DNA from: Verrucomicrobium sp. BvORR034
GTDB taxonomy: Bacteria; Verrucomicrobiota; Verrucomicrobiia; Verrucomicrobiales; Verrucomicrobiaceae
Assembly (NCBI RefSeq): GCF_000739635.1
Contig: NZ_BATQ01000133.1
Span: 62,001 to 126,000, forward strand
Direction: 5' to 3'
Length of the DNA stretch: 64,000 bases
Under the pieces are notes generated by a model. It saw only the letters and a list, made by a program, of their open reading frames with translations. It had not been told where the DNA came from and made no database searches. Shown one piece after another: positions 51,395 to 61,853 of the stretch (the first letter of the stretch is position 1; the number at the start of each line of letters is the position of its first letter). The translations under genes were made by a program, and so were the position numbers.

Positions 51395-52141
51395 TCAGTG
51401 TTTCTCGTACGTCGCCATGACCTCCAGCATCTCTTCCACGGCCCGGCGCAGACCCACGGTGACCGCACGGGCCACAAGGCTGTGGCCAATGTTGAGCTCC
51501 GCCAGATGAGGGACGGTGAAGAGGTCAGGCAAATTGCGCGTGGTCAACCCATGGCCGGCGTTGACCTGCAGCCCGAGATCCTTGGCCAGCGCAGCAGCCG
51601 CCACCAGGCGGGAGACTTCCACCGCACGGGCTTCCCCAGTGGCGTTGGCAAAAGTTCCCGTGTGCAGTTCCACCATGTTCGCACCGCAGTCAGCGGCGGC
51701 GTAGATGTGATCCAGCACGGGATCCACGAAGAAGCTCACCTGGGTGCCGTTCTCCTTGAGCCTCGTGGTTGTTTCCTTGAGCGACTTGGCGTGCCCCGGC
51801 ACGTCCAGTCCGCCTTCAGTCGTGATCTCCTGGCGATTCTCCGGCACGAGGCAGGCGAAGTCCGGCTTCACGTGCAGGGCGATGTCCAGAATCTCCGGAG
51901 TATTGCCCATCTCGAGATTCAGCTTCACCTTCAGCTCACGCTTCAGCAGCCAGACATCCGCATCCTGGATGTGCCGACGGTCCGCCCGCAGGTGCACCGT
52001 GATGGAATGAGCCCCTGCAGCCTCCGACTCCCGCGCAGCATCCAGCAGCACGGGCTCGGCATTGGGTGAATCCAGCATGGTGGCATACCGCGCCTGACGC
52101 AGCGTGGCCACGTGATCGATGTTAACACCGAGGGAGAGCAT
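51395..52141 (-). CDS. pdxJ: Pyridoxine 5'-phosphate synthase
   Basis: PdxJ condenses 1-deoxyxylulose 5-phosphate with 3-amino-2-oxopropyl phosphate to make pyridoxine 5'-phosphate. The 248-aa barrel begins LGVNIDHVATLRQARYATML, has ITVHLRADRRHIQDADVWLL, the catalytic Glu region LNLEMGN, VELHTGTFA and VNAGHGLTTRNL. The DXP-dependent vitamin B6 route is thus present. The gene is 127 bp downstream of purH. Confidence 0.97.
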   Translation of the reverse strand: MLSLGVNIDHVATLRQARYATMLDSPNAEPVLLDAARESEAAGAHSITVHLRADRRHIQDADVWLLKRELKVKLNLEMGNTPEILDIALHVKPDFACLVPENRQEITTEGGLDVPGHAKSLKETTTRLKENGTQVSFFVDPVLDHIYAAADCGANMVELHTGTFANATGEARAVEVSRLVAAAALAKDLGLQVNAGHGLTTRNLPDLFTVPHLAELNIGHSLVARAVTVGLRRAVEEMLEVMATYEKH

Positions 52142-52268
52142 GAATACAGGAGGTAGGTGTTATGACGCAGAAATTATGAGCCAAGCCGTCGCACCGTCTT
52201 TCATGATGGAGTCAGGAGGAAAGGCACCCCTCCTAACATCCAACGTTCAACTCACAACTATTCTGCCC

Positions 52269-53807
52269 CTAGTGTTTAAAGTGCCGTGAACCGGTGAAGA
52301 CCATCGCCATTTCCCGCTCGTTGGCGGCGGCGATGACTTCCTCGTCGCGCATGGAACCGCCCGGCTGGATCGCGCAGGTGGCACCGGCATCCGCACAGGC
52401 AACAAGGCCGTCGGCGAAGGGGAACATGGCATCGCTGCCCACGGCGCTCCCCTGCAGAGAGAGACCTGCTTCTTTGGCCTTCCAGATGGCGATGCGGCAG
52501 GAGTCCACACGGCTCATCTGCCCCGCACCGATGCCGAGGGTACGGTCATGGGAGGCAAAGACGATGGCGTTGGACTTCACATGCTTCACCACGCGCCAGG
52601 CAAAGCGCATGGCTTCGATCTCCTCTGTCGTTGGAGGACGTTTGGTCTTGACCTTGCTCTCGATGTTGTCGAGTCCAAGGGCCTTGGGATCGCTGTCCAT
52701 CACCATCAGGCCACCAGGAGCGGACCGAAGCACCGGCTGAGCCAGGGCTTCTGCCACATTTGGCAGCATCTGGATGAGGCGCAGATTCTTCTTCTTCTGC
52801 AGCAGAGCGCGGGCATCCGCCTCGTAGTCCGGGGCGATGATCACGTCGGTAAAGATCTCACCGATAATCTTGGCGAGGCCAAGGGTCATGGGACGGTTTG
52901 TGACGATCACGCCGCCAAAAGGAGCCTGCTTGTCGGTTTCGAAAGCCTTTTCCCACGCTTCGCGCAGGTCCCCGTCCGCACAGCCCACGCCGCACGGATT
53001 GGTGTGCTTGAGGATGGCCACGGTCGGGCGGCGGAACTCGAGGGCAATCCCAGCCGCGCTCTCGATGTCGAGCACGTTGGTGTAGCTGAGCTCTTTGCCG
53101 TGTAGCTTCACGAAATAATCTCCGAAGTTGCCGTACAGTGCGGCTTCCTGGTGCGGGTTGTCACCGTAGCGCAGCTCACTGTAGAGCGGCAGGCTGAGGT
53201 TGAAGCTCTTGGCCGTCTCCTGCTCCTTGTTCAGATAGCGCGCAATCGCTGCGTCGTAGGCAGCTGTACGCTGGAAGACCTTCGTGGCCAGACGCTCACG
53301 GGTGGACAGCTTCGTGTCCCCCTTGTTGTGATTCATTTCCTTGAGCACCGTCGAGTAGTCCGCCGGATCGGTGATGACCGTCACGCTCTGGTAGTTCTTG
53401 GCTGCGGAGCGCAGCATGGAGGGACCGCCGATGTCGATGTTCTCGATGGCGTCTTCCAGGGTCACATCCGGCTTGGAGATGGTCTCTTCAAAGGGATAGA
53501 GGTTCACCACCACGAGATCGATGCAGGGAATGTTGTGCTCCTCCGCCTGCTTCTTGTGCTCTGGCAGATCGCGACGCTGGAGGAGACCGCCGTGGATCTT
53601 GGGGTGCAGGGTTTTCACCCGTCCGTCGAAGAGCTCAGGGAAGCCGGTGAACTCAGAGACTTCCTTCACCTCGATGCCCTCCGCCGCCAGGAACTTGGCC
53701 GTGCCACCGCTGGAGAGGAGTTCCACCCCCATCAAGGACAGACCTTTGGCAAAATCCGCAAGACCGGTCTTGTCGGATACAGAGAGAAGCGCTCGTTGAA
53801 TGCTCAT
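52269..53807 (-). CDS. purH: Bifunctional AICAR formyltransferase/IMP cyclohydrolase
   Basis: This 512-aa enzyme catalyses the last two steps of IMP synthesis. The N-terminal MGS-like cyclohydrolase domain begins [20 protein letters not shown], then [14 protein letters not shown] and [16 protein letters not shown]. The transformylase domain has [25 protein letters not shown] with the catalytic Lys-His, [12 protein letters not shown] and the closing [17 protein letters not shown]. Full length. It opens the minus-strand run to pdxJ-acpS-mgtE. Confidence 0.97.
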   Translation of the reverse strand: MSIQRALLSVSDKTGLADFAKGLSLMGVELLSSGGTAKFLAAEGIEVKEVSEFTGFPELFDGRVKTLHPKIHGGLLQRRDLPEHKKQAEEHNIPCIDLVVVNLYPFEETISKPDVTLEDAIENIDIGGPSMLRSAAKNYQSVTVITDPADYSTVLKEMNHNKGDTKLSTRERLATKVFQRTAAYDAAIARYLNKEQETAKSFNLSLPLYSELRYGDNPHQEAALYGNFGDYFVKLHGKELSYTNVLDIESAAGIALEFRRPTVAILKHTNPCGVGCADGDLREAWEKAFETDKQAPFGGVIVTNRPMTLGLAKIIGEIFTDVIIAPDYEADARALLQKKKNLRLIQMLPNVAEALAQPVLRSAPGGLMVMDSDPKALGLDNIESKVKTKRPPTTEEIEAMRFAWRVVKHVKSNAIVFASHDRTLGIGAGQMSRVDSCRIAIWKAKEAGLSLQGSAVGSDAMFPFADGLVACADAGATCAIQPGGSMRDEEVIAAANEREMAMVFTGSRHFKH

Positions 53808-54145
53808 TAATTAGGTGATGGTTGCTGGGGCGAGCGGCGGAACATAGAAGGAAAACCCCCGGTGCAAAGGGAATATTTTACCGCAGGTCGGCCTGCCGGA
53901 CTGTAACGAGGATTTTCCCGATGGCTACCAAATGGGTTGACACGTCCATGGACCCGGGCTTCGCCTCCTGAAGCACCTTTTTCCGCGGCACGCTCCCCTC
54001 CCTTACTGTCACCGCTGGATGAAGACTGGCAGCTCCCTGCGGGAAGCCCCGCCGCCGAATCACGCCCCTTTCGATTAAAATTTACCTTTACACACACCAA
54101 AATAGTACATTTGCATGGCGCAGTTTTTGCACACACTTACCGCAC
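53808..54145. other. Divergent intergenic region purH/secretin
   Basis: This 338-bp region has no convincing gene. The right part (about 54065-54145) is A/T-rich compared with its surroundings and would hold the promoter of the secretin gene. The left part would hold that of purH. No recognised operator or hairpin element was found here. Confidence 0.5.
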
Positions 54146-57034
54146 ATGCTACCACGACCCATTATCCTCAAAGCACCTTCGCATCGCATGGTTGCGGTTT
54201 GCATACTGTCCATCCTCCTGAGCACTCTTTCAGGAATCGCTCAATCCTGGCCTTCCAAACCGTCCTTCGACGATAAGGAATCGTGGGACTTGGTAAGCAG
54301 CACCGAGCCGCAAGCTTACACCGATTCTCTGACGAGCATCCTCGACCAGGCCAATATCAAACACAAGCTTAGTGACAACATCGCAAAAATCGCCACAAAA
54401 CGGACCCCACGAGAAATCGCCAACGGAGCATTGAACCACGCGAGGAACACCGCCGAAAGCGCCATCGCAACGGCTATCCTTCAAGCCAAACATGCCGAAA
54501 CGGATGCAAAGATCGCGGAAGAGGTATATAAGCAAGCTCTGAAGGTGGCAGCCGAATTGAAGACAGCGGGGGCGCGACGCGATCAGGATGATGCTGCGGC
54601 CAAATATGCTGCCGCAAGGGAAGCCGCGAAACAGGCAAAACTCGACGAGGAAGGGCTAAAAAACGCCGCTGAATCGGCAGCGGTCGCCTCAGAGGCGAAT
54701 CTCGGGCAGATCTATCGGTTCCTGCTCTCTCTGGAGGGGGCTACGGATTACTTCGACCAGCAGATCGTGTACGTGACCACCTTGAAGGAAACCAAGACGA
54801 AACTGTTCGAGGCTGTCACCCCAGCCCAGTATGCGGATTTGAACAAGTTCCTCTCCGACCTCGACTTCACTCCGAAGCAGGGCACTTACGAGAATGGCAA
54901 TACACTCCAGGCGGCGCAGATGGCTGCCCGCCAGATCTCGCTGCGGTACAGCACCAGTCTGGGAGCGTTGCTCGTCGTCGGCCCGGCCCGTTTTGTCGAA
55001 GTGGTCACGGCCACTCTGGACGGACTGAAGCAGTCGAAGCCGGAGCCCAAGTTTGCAACCTATGGCGTAAGACGAGTGCACTGCCGCCATGCCCTAGTGA
55101 CCGACCGAAAACTGGGAGGAGATTTGTATGTAAGCGAGTTGGTGGTTCCGGGCGTCTTCACCCTTTTGAAAGGCGTTCTGGGTGAGACCAGCCCGAACGT
55201 GAGCTTCGCCAATAGCCCACCAGCGCTGATCACGGGAGGAAGGGACATTTCTGGTGCCGAAACGGTGGAGGCCGTGAGCAAAGGAGCCGAAGCTATTCAG
55301 AAGGAGACCGCCGCTGCAGAGCAAACATCGCAGCAGTCTAATCCGGGCATGATCACCATCCTCCCGGCAGAACCGATCGCTACAACTCGCACTGAGACGA
55401 CAGCGGCGGGATTGCCACTGATCATTCCCGCAGAGCAATCCAAGGCGAATGCATTCATTGAGCGGATTGGTGCTCGACAGCTCAACAAACTCTTCAACAG
55501 CCCTGCGCTTGACAGTGCGACTCGGCTGGAGCCATCGGGAGTTCCCTATAGTACCCCTGAATCTAGCAATTCCGACAATTTCATGCCCCAAGCTCCGCCT
55601 GCATCTGGAGCCGAGCCAGATCGGACCCGGAAACACCCACCTCCGCAAGCCATCCCTCGTCCGCTGCCAACCTCCGGCATGGACGCAATCTTCGACAACA
55701 TTGAAGATGAACTCTCCAAGGGAGTCGCCCACCAAGAAATGGCGGGAACAGATCCAAACTTGCTCCTGCCTCTGGTTCGATGGAACACAGATGGCCATCC
55801 ACCTGTCGCCCTCGGCCCTACTCCCGGCGGCCATTATTCAGAGCTCGGCAAAACTTTCGATGTCCGTGGCACCGGAGTGTCGCGAGCCACACGAACTTCC
55901 GGCGGCGAAGTAGTCGCCGAGAACCGGGCATCTATTTTTGCGGCCGACCCTCGCACCAACTCGATTCACATCATGGGTCCGATCGAGATGTTGGATTTCT
56001 ATGAGGATCTCGTACGCTCCCTTGACCTTCCGCAGATGCTCGTAGAGATATCAGCCGCAATCGTCGACGTTGATTCTTCCAACACTTATGAGTGGAACAC
56101 TCAACTGGCAGGCAGTGTGACGGGAGAGATACAGGACAAGAAAGCCACACTGGGCGGTGGGTTCGACTCGAAAAACCTGTTCAAAGACCTCACGGATGCG
56201 GCAGGACCAGCGATCAAATCCGGACTGGTGGATGGCACCGGTCTGAATGTGGCCGGGCTGTTGGTAGGCGAGAGTTATCAAGTCTTAGGCAAATTTCGGG
56301 CACTAGAAAGTGAGGGGCAGGCGAGGTTTATCTCACGCCCCAACGTCATGACCTTGGACAATGTGATGGCCTCCCTTACGGATACCACGACCTTCTTCGT
56401 CCCGGTCCAGGCCAGGGAGGATGCGAAGCTCTACCAGGTGCGGGCCCAGACCCGCATCAAGGTGCATCCTCACATTGTCTTCGAGGAGTCCCCAACCGTC
56501 GATCATCACGAACGCGCGAGCAGAGTGCGGCTGCTGATCGACATTGAAGACGGCTCCACCAATGATGAAACCACCACCTCCAGCAGCACGATTGTGGATG
56601 GAAACGGCACCACCGTCTCCCAGGTCATTCCTTCGCTCGCAACCAGCCGGATCAGCACTCAGGCGGAGGTCTTTGAAGGGCAGAGCCTTCTCATCGGGGG
56701 GCGCTACCGCAATGAACAGGTCAAGAACCAAGGGCATGTGCCCATCATTGGAAAGATCCCGGTAATCGGGCTGGCCTTCCGGGGAAAAGAAGTTACGCAC
56801 CGCCGCATGCAACGGCTCTTTATCATCACCCCCCGCATTGTCGACCCAACCGTGCCGAGTGGCAGCTCCGGCAGAAGGATTGAGACCGTGATGAAACAGT
56901 GGGCCGATTCGGAGAAGGAGAAAACAGTGCCTACGCGAACCCCGGTGACGACGCTGCCCCAGGAGAAAAATAGTTGGTGGTTTAATAGGAAGAAGAGCGA
57001 GAAGAACCCCGCCAGAGTCAAGGCCCCCAAGTGA
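54146..57034 (+). CDS. Type III secretion (SctC/YscC)-like outer-membrane secretin
   Basis: This 962-aa protein has a signal peptide (cleaved after about LSGIAQS), an Ala/Lys-rich coiled coil (roughly residues 85-185) and N-type ring domains (SLGALLVVGPARFVEVVTAT; TNSIHIMGPIEMLDFYEDLV). The secretin core follows. Features closest to SctC are the VEISAAIVDVDSSNTYEW strand, FISRPNVMTLDNVMASLTD, FFVPVQAREDAKLYQV, LLIDIEDGS, QAEVFEGQSLLIGGRY and HVPIIGKIPVIGLAFRG. A Ser/Pro-rich linker divides N and core parts. No other secretion gene is in the window, only a lipoprotein downstream. ATG 54188 is an alternative start. Confidence 0.85.
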   Translation: MLPRPIILKAPSHRMVAVCILSILLSTLSGIAQSWPSKPSFDDKESWDLVSSTEPQAYTDSLTSILDQANIKHKLSDNIAKIATKRTPREIANGALNHARNTAESAIATAILQAKHAETDAKIAEEVYKQALKVAAELKTAGARRDQDDAAAKYAAAREAAKQAKLDEEGLKNAAESAAVASEANLGQIYRFLLSLEGATDYFDQQIVYVTTLKETKTKLFEAVTPAQYADLNKFLSDLDFTPKQGTYENGNTLQAAQMAARQISLRYSTSLGALLVVGPARFVEVVTATLDGLKQSKPEPKFATYGVRRVHCRHALVTDRKLGGDLYVSELVVPGVFTLLKGVLGETSPNVSFANSPPALITGGRDISGAETVEAVSKGAEAIQKETAAAEQTSQQSNPGMITILPAEPIATTRTETTAAGLPLIIPAEQSKANAFIERIGARQLNKLFNSPALDSATRLEPSGVPYSTPESSNSDNFMPQAPPASGAEPDRTRKHPPPQAIPRPLPTSGMDAIFDNIEDELSKGVAHQEMAGTDPNLLLPLVRWNTDGHPPVALGPTPGGHYSELGKTFDVRGTGVSRATRTSGGEVVAENRASIFAADPRTNSIHIMGPIEMLDFYEDLVRSLDLPQMLVEISAAIVDVDSSNTYEWNTQLAGSVTGEIQDKKATLGGGFDSKNLFKDLTDAAGPAIKSGLVDGTGLNVAGLLVGESYQVLGKFRALESEGQARFISRPNVMTLDNVMASLTDTTTFFVPVQAREDAKLYQVRAQTRIKVHPHIVFEESPTVDHHERASRVRLLIDIEDGSTNDETTTSSSTIVDGNGTTVSQVIPSLATSRISTQAEVFEGQSLLIGGRYRNEQVKNQGHVPIIGKIPVIGLAFRGKEVTHRRMQRLFIITPRIVDPTVPSGSSGRRIETVMKQWADSEKEKTVPTRTPVTTLPQEKNSWWFNRKKSEKNPARVKAPK

Positions 57035-57092
57035 TCCCACCACCATAGGGCAATCCAGTCCCTTAGAAAGCAACAACGCTCCGGATGGAATC

Positions 57093-57638
57093 ATGCATGC
57101 ATTCTCTCATTTCCTGAAACTCCTCTCCACAGCTCTGCTGTTGACACTCACTTTGCTCCAAGCCGCCTGCACAGGAGTTTATGCAGACTACTGGTTACCC
57201 AAGTCGGAAATCTCCCGAATGCCTCCCGACATCAAGCCTGGCGCGAGCATGCGGCAGGTGCGGGGCATCATGGGCCTGCCCGACCAGAAGGTTCTAACGG
57301 TGGCCCCTTGTGAGAAAGCCTGCTGCGCTGCGCCTCCCCACACTGCACAAACCCATTGCACTCAGTGTCAGCATTGCGTCGACGTGGACGAAAAAAAGGC
57401 TCGTCAGGAAATCACGGGTGAAAAGTGGTCTTACCGTGACTACTGGTGGAAGCCGGACATGGTCCGCTCTTGGAATCCCGATTTCGGTGGAGATCGCTGG
57501 GGGTCATGGAACCTCTACTTTGACGTCTCAGGTCGCCTACGTGCGTGGGAGGCAGTGGAAAGCGTCTCTGCAGAACCCGTTGCTCGCACTGCTGTCTATC
57601 TTCCGGTGGCAACTTACTCGAATTGCCGCAAACGGTAG
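57093..57638 (+). CDS. Cys-rich lipoprotein with BamE/SmpA-like motif
   Basis: This 181-aa protein has a lipoprotein signal (LTLLQAAC, lipidation Cys near residue 27). The stretch IKPGASMRQVRGIMGLPDQK looks like the first half of a BamE/SmpA domain, and GSWNLYFDVSGRLRAWEAVE like its closing strands. Between them is an inserted segment with seven Cys (PCEKACC, then HCTQCQHC) that could bind a metal or form disulfides. It begins 58 bp after the secretin stop, so it may be a pilotin-like partner. The 206-bp gap after it has no gene. Confidence 0.7.
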   Translation: MHAFSHFLKLLSTALLLTLTLLQAACTGVYADYWLPKSEISRMPPDIKPGASMRQVRGIMGLPDQKVLTVAPCEKACCAAPPHTAQTHCTQCQHCVDVDEKKARQEITGEKWSYRDYWWKPDMVRSWNPDFGGDRWGSWNLYFDVSGRLRAWEAVESVSAEPVARTAVYLPVATYSNCRKR

Positions 57639-57844
57639 GTGTAGCTACTCCAGGCACGTCCGCGACGGCACTGAAGACATGGGGAGAGGGGGCGCCCTGC
57701 GACAAAGAAACGCATCGTCGCACGCTCTGGTTGCCATCAGGTGAATTCTGCGAAGGGTGGCGCGCTACATTCCGCCCCCAGAAGCCGGCACCTCCTAAAC
57801 TCCCGGGGCAACGGGAGGCGTCGCCACAGCTTGAACCTCGCTAA

Positions 57845-59722
57845 TCACAGCTCCATCTGGATGCCCAGCTCAATCACCTGCCGGGAGGGCAGGTCAAAAT
57901 ACCCAGTAGCAGGACGGGCCGCACGGGACAGGGAGACAAAAAGCTTCTTGCGCCACTCTGCCATTTTTCCCCGGCCGGTGGGCAGGAGGAGTTCTCTCGC
58001 CTGGTAGAAGCTGATGTTGCTCATTTCGTGGATCTTCTTGAACTCCAACGCATGGCAGAGATCCCGCATCACATCTGGCGACTCCACAAAGCCGTAGTGC
58101 AGCACCACGCGATGGAATTTGGGAGCCAGCTCGATGGCGGACACCCGCTTCTCCTCCTTCACGTACGGCTCCTCATGGAATTGCACCGTGAGCAGCACCA
58201 CCCGCTCATGGAGCGCCTTGTTGTGTTTCAGGTGGTGCAGCATCACCAGGGGCAGTCCATCGGCCGTGCCGCTCATGAAAACGCCAGTGCCCTTCACGCG
58301 GGTGATCCGGTTGTTCTCCAGCTCGGCGATAAGGTGCTCCGTCGGCAACTGCCCCTGCTTGACCAGTCTCCACAGAATGGCCCGCCCGTCCTGCCAGGTT
58401 TTCATCACGATCCACAGCACGACAGTGGCCAGCACCGGCATCCAGGCCCCGTGGAACAGCTTCGTGAGGCTGCCTGCCACATAGGAGCACTCCAGTAGCA
58501 GGAAGGCGATCACTGGGATGAGCGCCTTCCAGAGCGCCCACTTCCAGACACGCACCGCCACGGCGTAGAAGAGGATGGTGCTCAGCACCATGTTGGCAGA
58601 AACGGAGAGCCCATAGGCGGCGGCGAGCGCACCCGAGCTCTTGAAACTCACCACCAGCGCCAGACACGCCACGCACAGTAGTGAATTGATCTGCGGCATG
58701 TAGATCTGGCCACGCAGGTCCGGGTTGGTGTGTTTGATCTTCAGTCGCGGCAGATACCCGAGCTGAACCGCCTGCTGCGTCAAGGAGAAGACGCCCGTAA
58801 TCATCGCCTGGGAGGCGATAATCGTCGCCATTGTGGCCAGGATCACCATGGGAACCAGCCACCCCCCCGGCACCATGCGGTAGAACGGGTTGCCATGAGC
58901 CTCAGGGTTCGCCAGCACCAAGCCTGCCTGCCCCATGTAGTTCAGGGAAAGCGCCGGACCCGCCAACAGAAACCAGGAGCGCCGCATGGCCGTGGCACCG
59001 AAGTGACCGATGTCTGCGTAGAGAGCCTCACATCCGGTCACGCACAACAGCACGGAACCCATGATGCCCACCCCGTGATGACCATGCTCAAAGATGTAAC
59101 GCACCCCGTAGTGTGGGGAGAGAGCCTTCAATGCCGCCGGATGCTGCACCACATTCACGAGCCCAATCCCGGCCAGCACGACAAACCAAACCACCATCAC
59201 CGGGCCAAAACTGGCCCCAATGCGATGAGTACCATGCCGCTGCACAAAAAACACGCCCAGCAGGATCACCACCGCCACGGGCACGATGTACTGCTCAAAG
59301 TGGGGGTCGATTTCCTTTAACCCCTCCACGGCTGAGAGCACGGAAATGGCGGGCGTGATCACGCCGTCTCCGTACATGAGCGCCGCACCGAGGATGGCAA
59401 ACAGCCCCAGCCACGAGATGGCCTTGGAACTGAGCCCCGCGACCGGCTGCTTGAGGATGGAGAGCAAAGCAAACACCCCGCCCTCACCCTGGTTGGTCGC
59501 CCGGGTAAGCATGAGCAGGTACTTCACCGAGACGATCAGGATGAAGGACCACAGCATCAGCGACACTGGACCGAGCACCGTCACGGGATCAGTCGCAAGG
59601 AATCTCCCCTCCCCCAGGCACTCCCGCAGTGCATACAGTGGGCTGGTTCCAATGTCCCCATACACTACCCCCAAGGCGGCGAGCGCCAGGGGCCAGCTTT
59701 TTGACGTGTCGTTGTGGTGCAT
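57845..59722 (-). CDS. kup: Kup family potassium transporter 1
   Basis: Kup is a proton-coupled potassium symporter. This 625-aa copy has twelve helices: the first with LGVVYGDIGTSPLYALRECL, then NQGEGGVFALLSIL, YGDGVITPAISVLSAVEGLK, GCEALYADIGHFG and MATIIASQAMITGVFSLTQQ. A C-terminal cytoplasmic domain of about 170 residues ends ATGYFDLPSRQVIELGIQ. The start is ATG 59722, preferred over a longer frame that begins with an unrelated Cys-rich stretch. 109 bp separate it from the second copy. Confidence 0.93.
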   Translation of the reverse strand: MHHNDTSKSWPLALAALGVVYGDIGTSPLYALRECLGEGRFLATDPVTVLGPVSLMLWSFILIVSVKYLLMLTRATNQGEGGVFALLSILKQPVAGLSSKAISWLGLFAILGAALMYGDGVITPAISVLSAVEGLKEIDPHFEQYIVPVAVVILLGVFFVQRHGTHRIGASFGPVMVVWFVVLAGIGLVNVVQHPAALKALSPHYGVRYIFEHGHHGVGIMGSVLLCVTGCEALYADIGHFGATAMRRSWFLLAGPALSLNYMGQAGLVLANPEAHGNPFYRMVPGGWLVPMVILATMATIIASQAMITGVFSLTQQAVQLGYLPRLKIKHTNPDLRGQIYMPQINSLLCVACLALVVSFKSSGALAAAYGLSVSANMVLSTILFYAVAVRVWKWALWKALIPVIAFLLLECSYVAGSLTKLFHGAWMPVLATVVLWIVMKTWQDGRAILWRLVKQGQLPTEHLIAELENNRITRVKGTGVFMSGTADGLPLVMLHHLKHNKALHERVVLLTVQFHEEPYVKEEKRVSAIELAPKFHRVVLHYGFVESPDVMRDLCHALEFKKIHEMSNISFYQARELLLPTGRGKMAEWRKKLFVSLSRAARPATGYFDLPSRQVIELGIQMEL

Positions 59723-59831
59723 AGCATTCCCGGCCCTCAAGAATTTCGGGTCCGGGAGAATTTTCTCCCTCAGCTTTGGCAGGGTGGTTTGTGAACAGGG
59801 TTCATGCCAGCAGGCCGGCGTTTTACGTCGA

Positions 59832-61706
59832 TCAGAGTTCGAGTTGAATACCCAGTTCAATCACCTGCCGAGAAGGCAGCTGGAAGTAACCGGTGGCGGG
59901 ACGCGCCACACGGGAGAGAAAGACGAAGAGCTTCTTGCGCCATGTGGCCATGCGGCCGTTGCCGTCGGTCAGCAACAACTCGCGGCTCTGGTAAAAGCTC
60001 ATGTCGTTGAGCTTGGTGATCCCGCGATCCTTCAGCGCACGGCACATGTCGCGCATCACCTCAGGGGACTCACTGTAGCCGTAGTGCAGGATCACGCGGA
60101 AGAAGCTCTCGTGCAAGTCCACCACCTCCACGCGTCGTTCCGGGTCGACAAACGGCGCCTCCTCGAACTTCACCGTCAGCAGCACCGCTGTCTCGTGCAG
60201 CACTTTGTTGTGCTTCAGATGGTGCAGCAGCACCAAGGGCAGACCATCGCCAGACGACGACATGAACACACCGATGCCCTGTACGCGAAGAATCTTGCCC
60301 CGCTTGATCTCATCCACCAGATGCACCACTGGCACCAGGCTGCGGGTGACCCGCTTGATGAGGATGGCGCGGCCATCGCGCCAGGTTTTCATCAGCATCC
60401 AGAGCAGACCCGTGATGATGAGCGGAATCCAGGCCCCGTGGAAAAGCTTGAAGATGCTGCCCAGCCAGTAGCCACTCTCCAGCAGCAGGAACAAGGCGAT
60501 CGGAATGGCTGCTTTCCAAGTCTCCCATTTCCACAGACGGGTCATGACCATGAACAGCAGGATGCTGCTGAGCACCATGTCAGAGGCGACCGAGAGACCG
60601 TAGGCCGAAGCCAGCGCGGACGATTCCTTGAAGTACAGCACCAGTCCGAGACATGCCACGCAGAGCAGCGTGTTGATCTGTGGCATGTAGATCTGCCCAC
60701 GCACGTCGGTGGAGGTGTGCACGATCTTGAGCCGGGGCACAAAGCCGAGCTGCACCGCCTGCTGGGTGAGGGAGAAAACTCCCGTGATCATGGCCTGGGA
60801 GGCAATGATCGTGGCCATGGTGGCCAGGATCACCAGCGGGATCAGGAGATTGCCTTCCACCATGCTGTAGAAGGGGTGCTCTGCCGCTTTGGGATTGTTC
60901 AGGAGGAGTGCGCCCTGTCCCAGATAGTTCAGCACGAGCGCCGGATAGGCGACGTAGATCCAGGAGCGCTTCATGGCCTCCCGGCCAAAATGACCGATGT
61001 CCGCATACAGGGCCTCACACCCCGTGACCGCCAGCAGGACGGTGCCCATGATGTGGAATGCCTGACCGCCTTCATACCAGAGGTACTGCACACCGTAGTG
61101 AGGGGAGAAGGCCCGCAATACGCTGGGATCGCGAAGCAAATGCCACAGACCGAGTGCGGCAAGGGTGGAAAACCAGATCAACATCACCGGGCCGAAACTG
61201 CCCCCGATCCGGCCCGTGCCATGCCTTTGCACGAGGAACAACCCCAGCAGAATACACGCGGCGATCACTGGGATGACCCAGTGGGGCAGTCCAGGGCTGA
61301 CCCGCTCAATCCCCTCCACCGCCGCCAACACGGAGATGGCCGGAGTGATGATGCCGTCTCCATACAACAGAGCCGCCCCTACGAGAGCGATCAGACTCAA
61401 CACGCTCACGGCTCGCTTGCTCAAGCCCGCCTTCTGCTGACGGAGCAGGGAGTATAGGGCAAAGATCCCCCCCTCTCCCTGATTGTCCGCCTTGCTTAGG
61501 AGGAACAGGTATTTGATCATCACGATGATGGTCAGCGACCAGATCATCAGAGATACAGGACCAAGAACGGTGAGCGCATTCCCGGCTTCATAGCGACCAT
61601 GAAGACACTCCCGCAAGGCGTAGAGCGGGCTCGTCCCAATGTCTCCGTACACCACCCCTAGGGCGAGCAACGCCAGCGTCCAGCTCGAAGATTTATGTTG
61701 TGACAT
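59832..61706 (-). CDS. kup: Kup family potassium transporter 2
   Basis: This 624-aa paralogue of the neighbouring gene shares all motifs (LGVVYGDIGTSPLYALREC, YGDGIITPAISVLAAVEG, CEALYADIGHFGREAM) and the C-terminal ATGYFQLPSRQVIELGIQ. It differs in loops and in the early region ECLHGRYEAGN against ECLGEGRFLAT. The tandem pair is a duplication. It could give two affinities or two conditions. Start ATG 61706. Confidence 0.93.
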   Translation of the reverse strand: MSQHKSSSWTLALLALGVVYGDIGTSPLYALRECLHGRYEAGNALTVLGPVSLMIWSLTIIVMIKYLFLLSKADNQGEGGIFALYSLLRQQKAGLSKRAVSVLSLIALVGAALLYGDGIITPAISVLAAVEGIERVSPGLPHWVIPVIAACILLGLFLVQRHGTGRIGGSFGPVMLIWFSTLAALGLWHLLRDPSVLRAFSPHYGVQYLWYEGGQAFHIMGTVLLAVTGCEALYADIGHFGREAMKRSWIYVAYPALVLNYLGQGALLLNNPKAAEHPFYSMVEGNLLIPLVILATMATIIASQAMITGVFSLTQQAVQLGFVPRLKIVHTSTDVRGQIYMPQINTLLCVACLGLVLYFKESSALASAYGLSVASDMVLSSILLFMVMTRLWKWETWKAAIPIALFLLLESGYWLGSIFKLFHGAWIPLIITGLLWMLMKTWRDGRAILIKRVTRSLVPVVHLVDEIKRGKILRVQGIGVFMSSSGDGLPLVLLHHLKHNKVLHETAVLLTVKFEEAPFVDPERRVEVVDLHESFFRVILHYGYSESPEVMRDMCRALKDRGITKLNDMSFYQSRELLLTDGNGRMATWRKKLFVFLSRVARPATGYFQLPSRQVIELGIQLEL

Positions 61707-61853
61707 TGGAGGGGTTTCGCGCGTTGCCGCGACCCATGATACGGGAAGGCCATCTATGCACCGAAGGATGATTTGTGCAAGAGGCAACCTGCACACATAT
61801 TCGCAACCAATTGATTCTCAACTGCAAACAAACCCCATTGCTTCCACGGAAAA

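Noticed and set aside
54146-57034. Type IV pilus secretin PilQ/Amuc_1098
   Set aside because: No AMIN domain and no pilM-O genes; the core motifs are nearer SctC. Not fully excluded without a phylogeny.
54146-57638. Complete type III secretion locus
   Set aside because: Only a secretin and one lipoprotein are present; neighbours are purH and Kup transporters.
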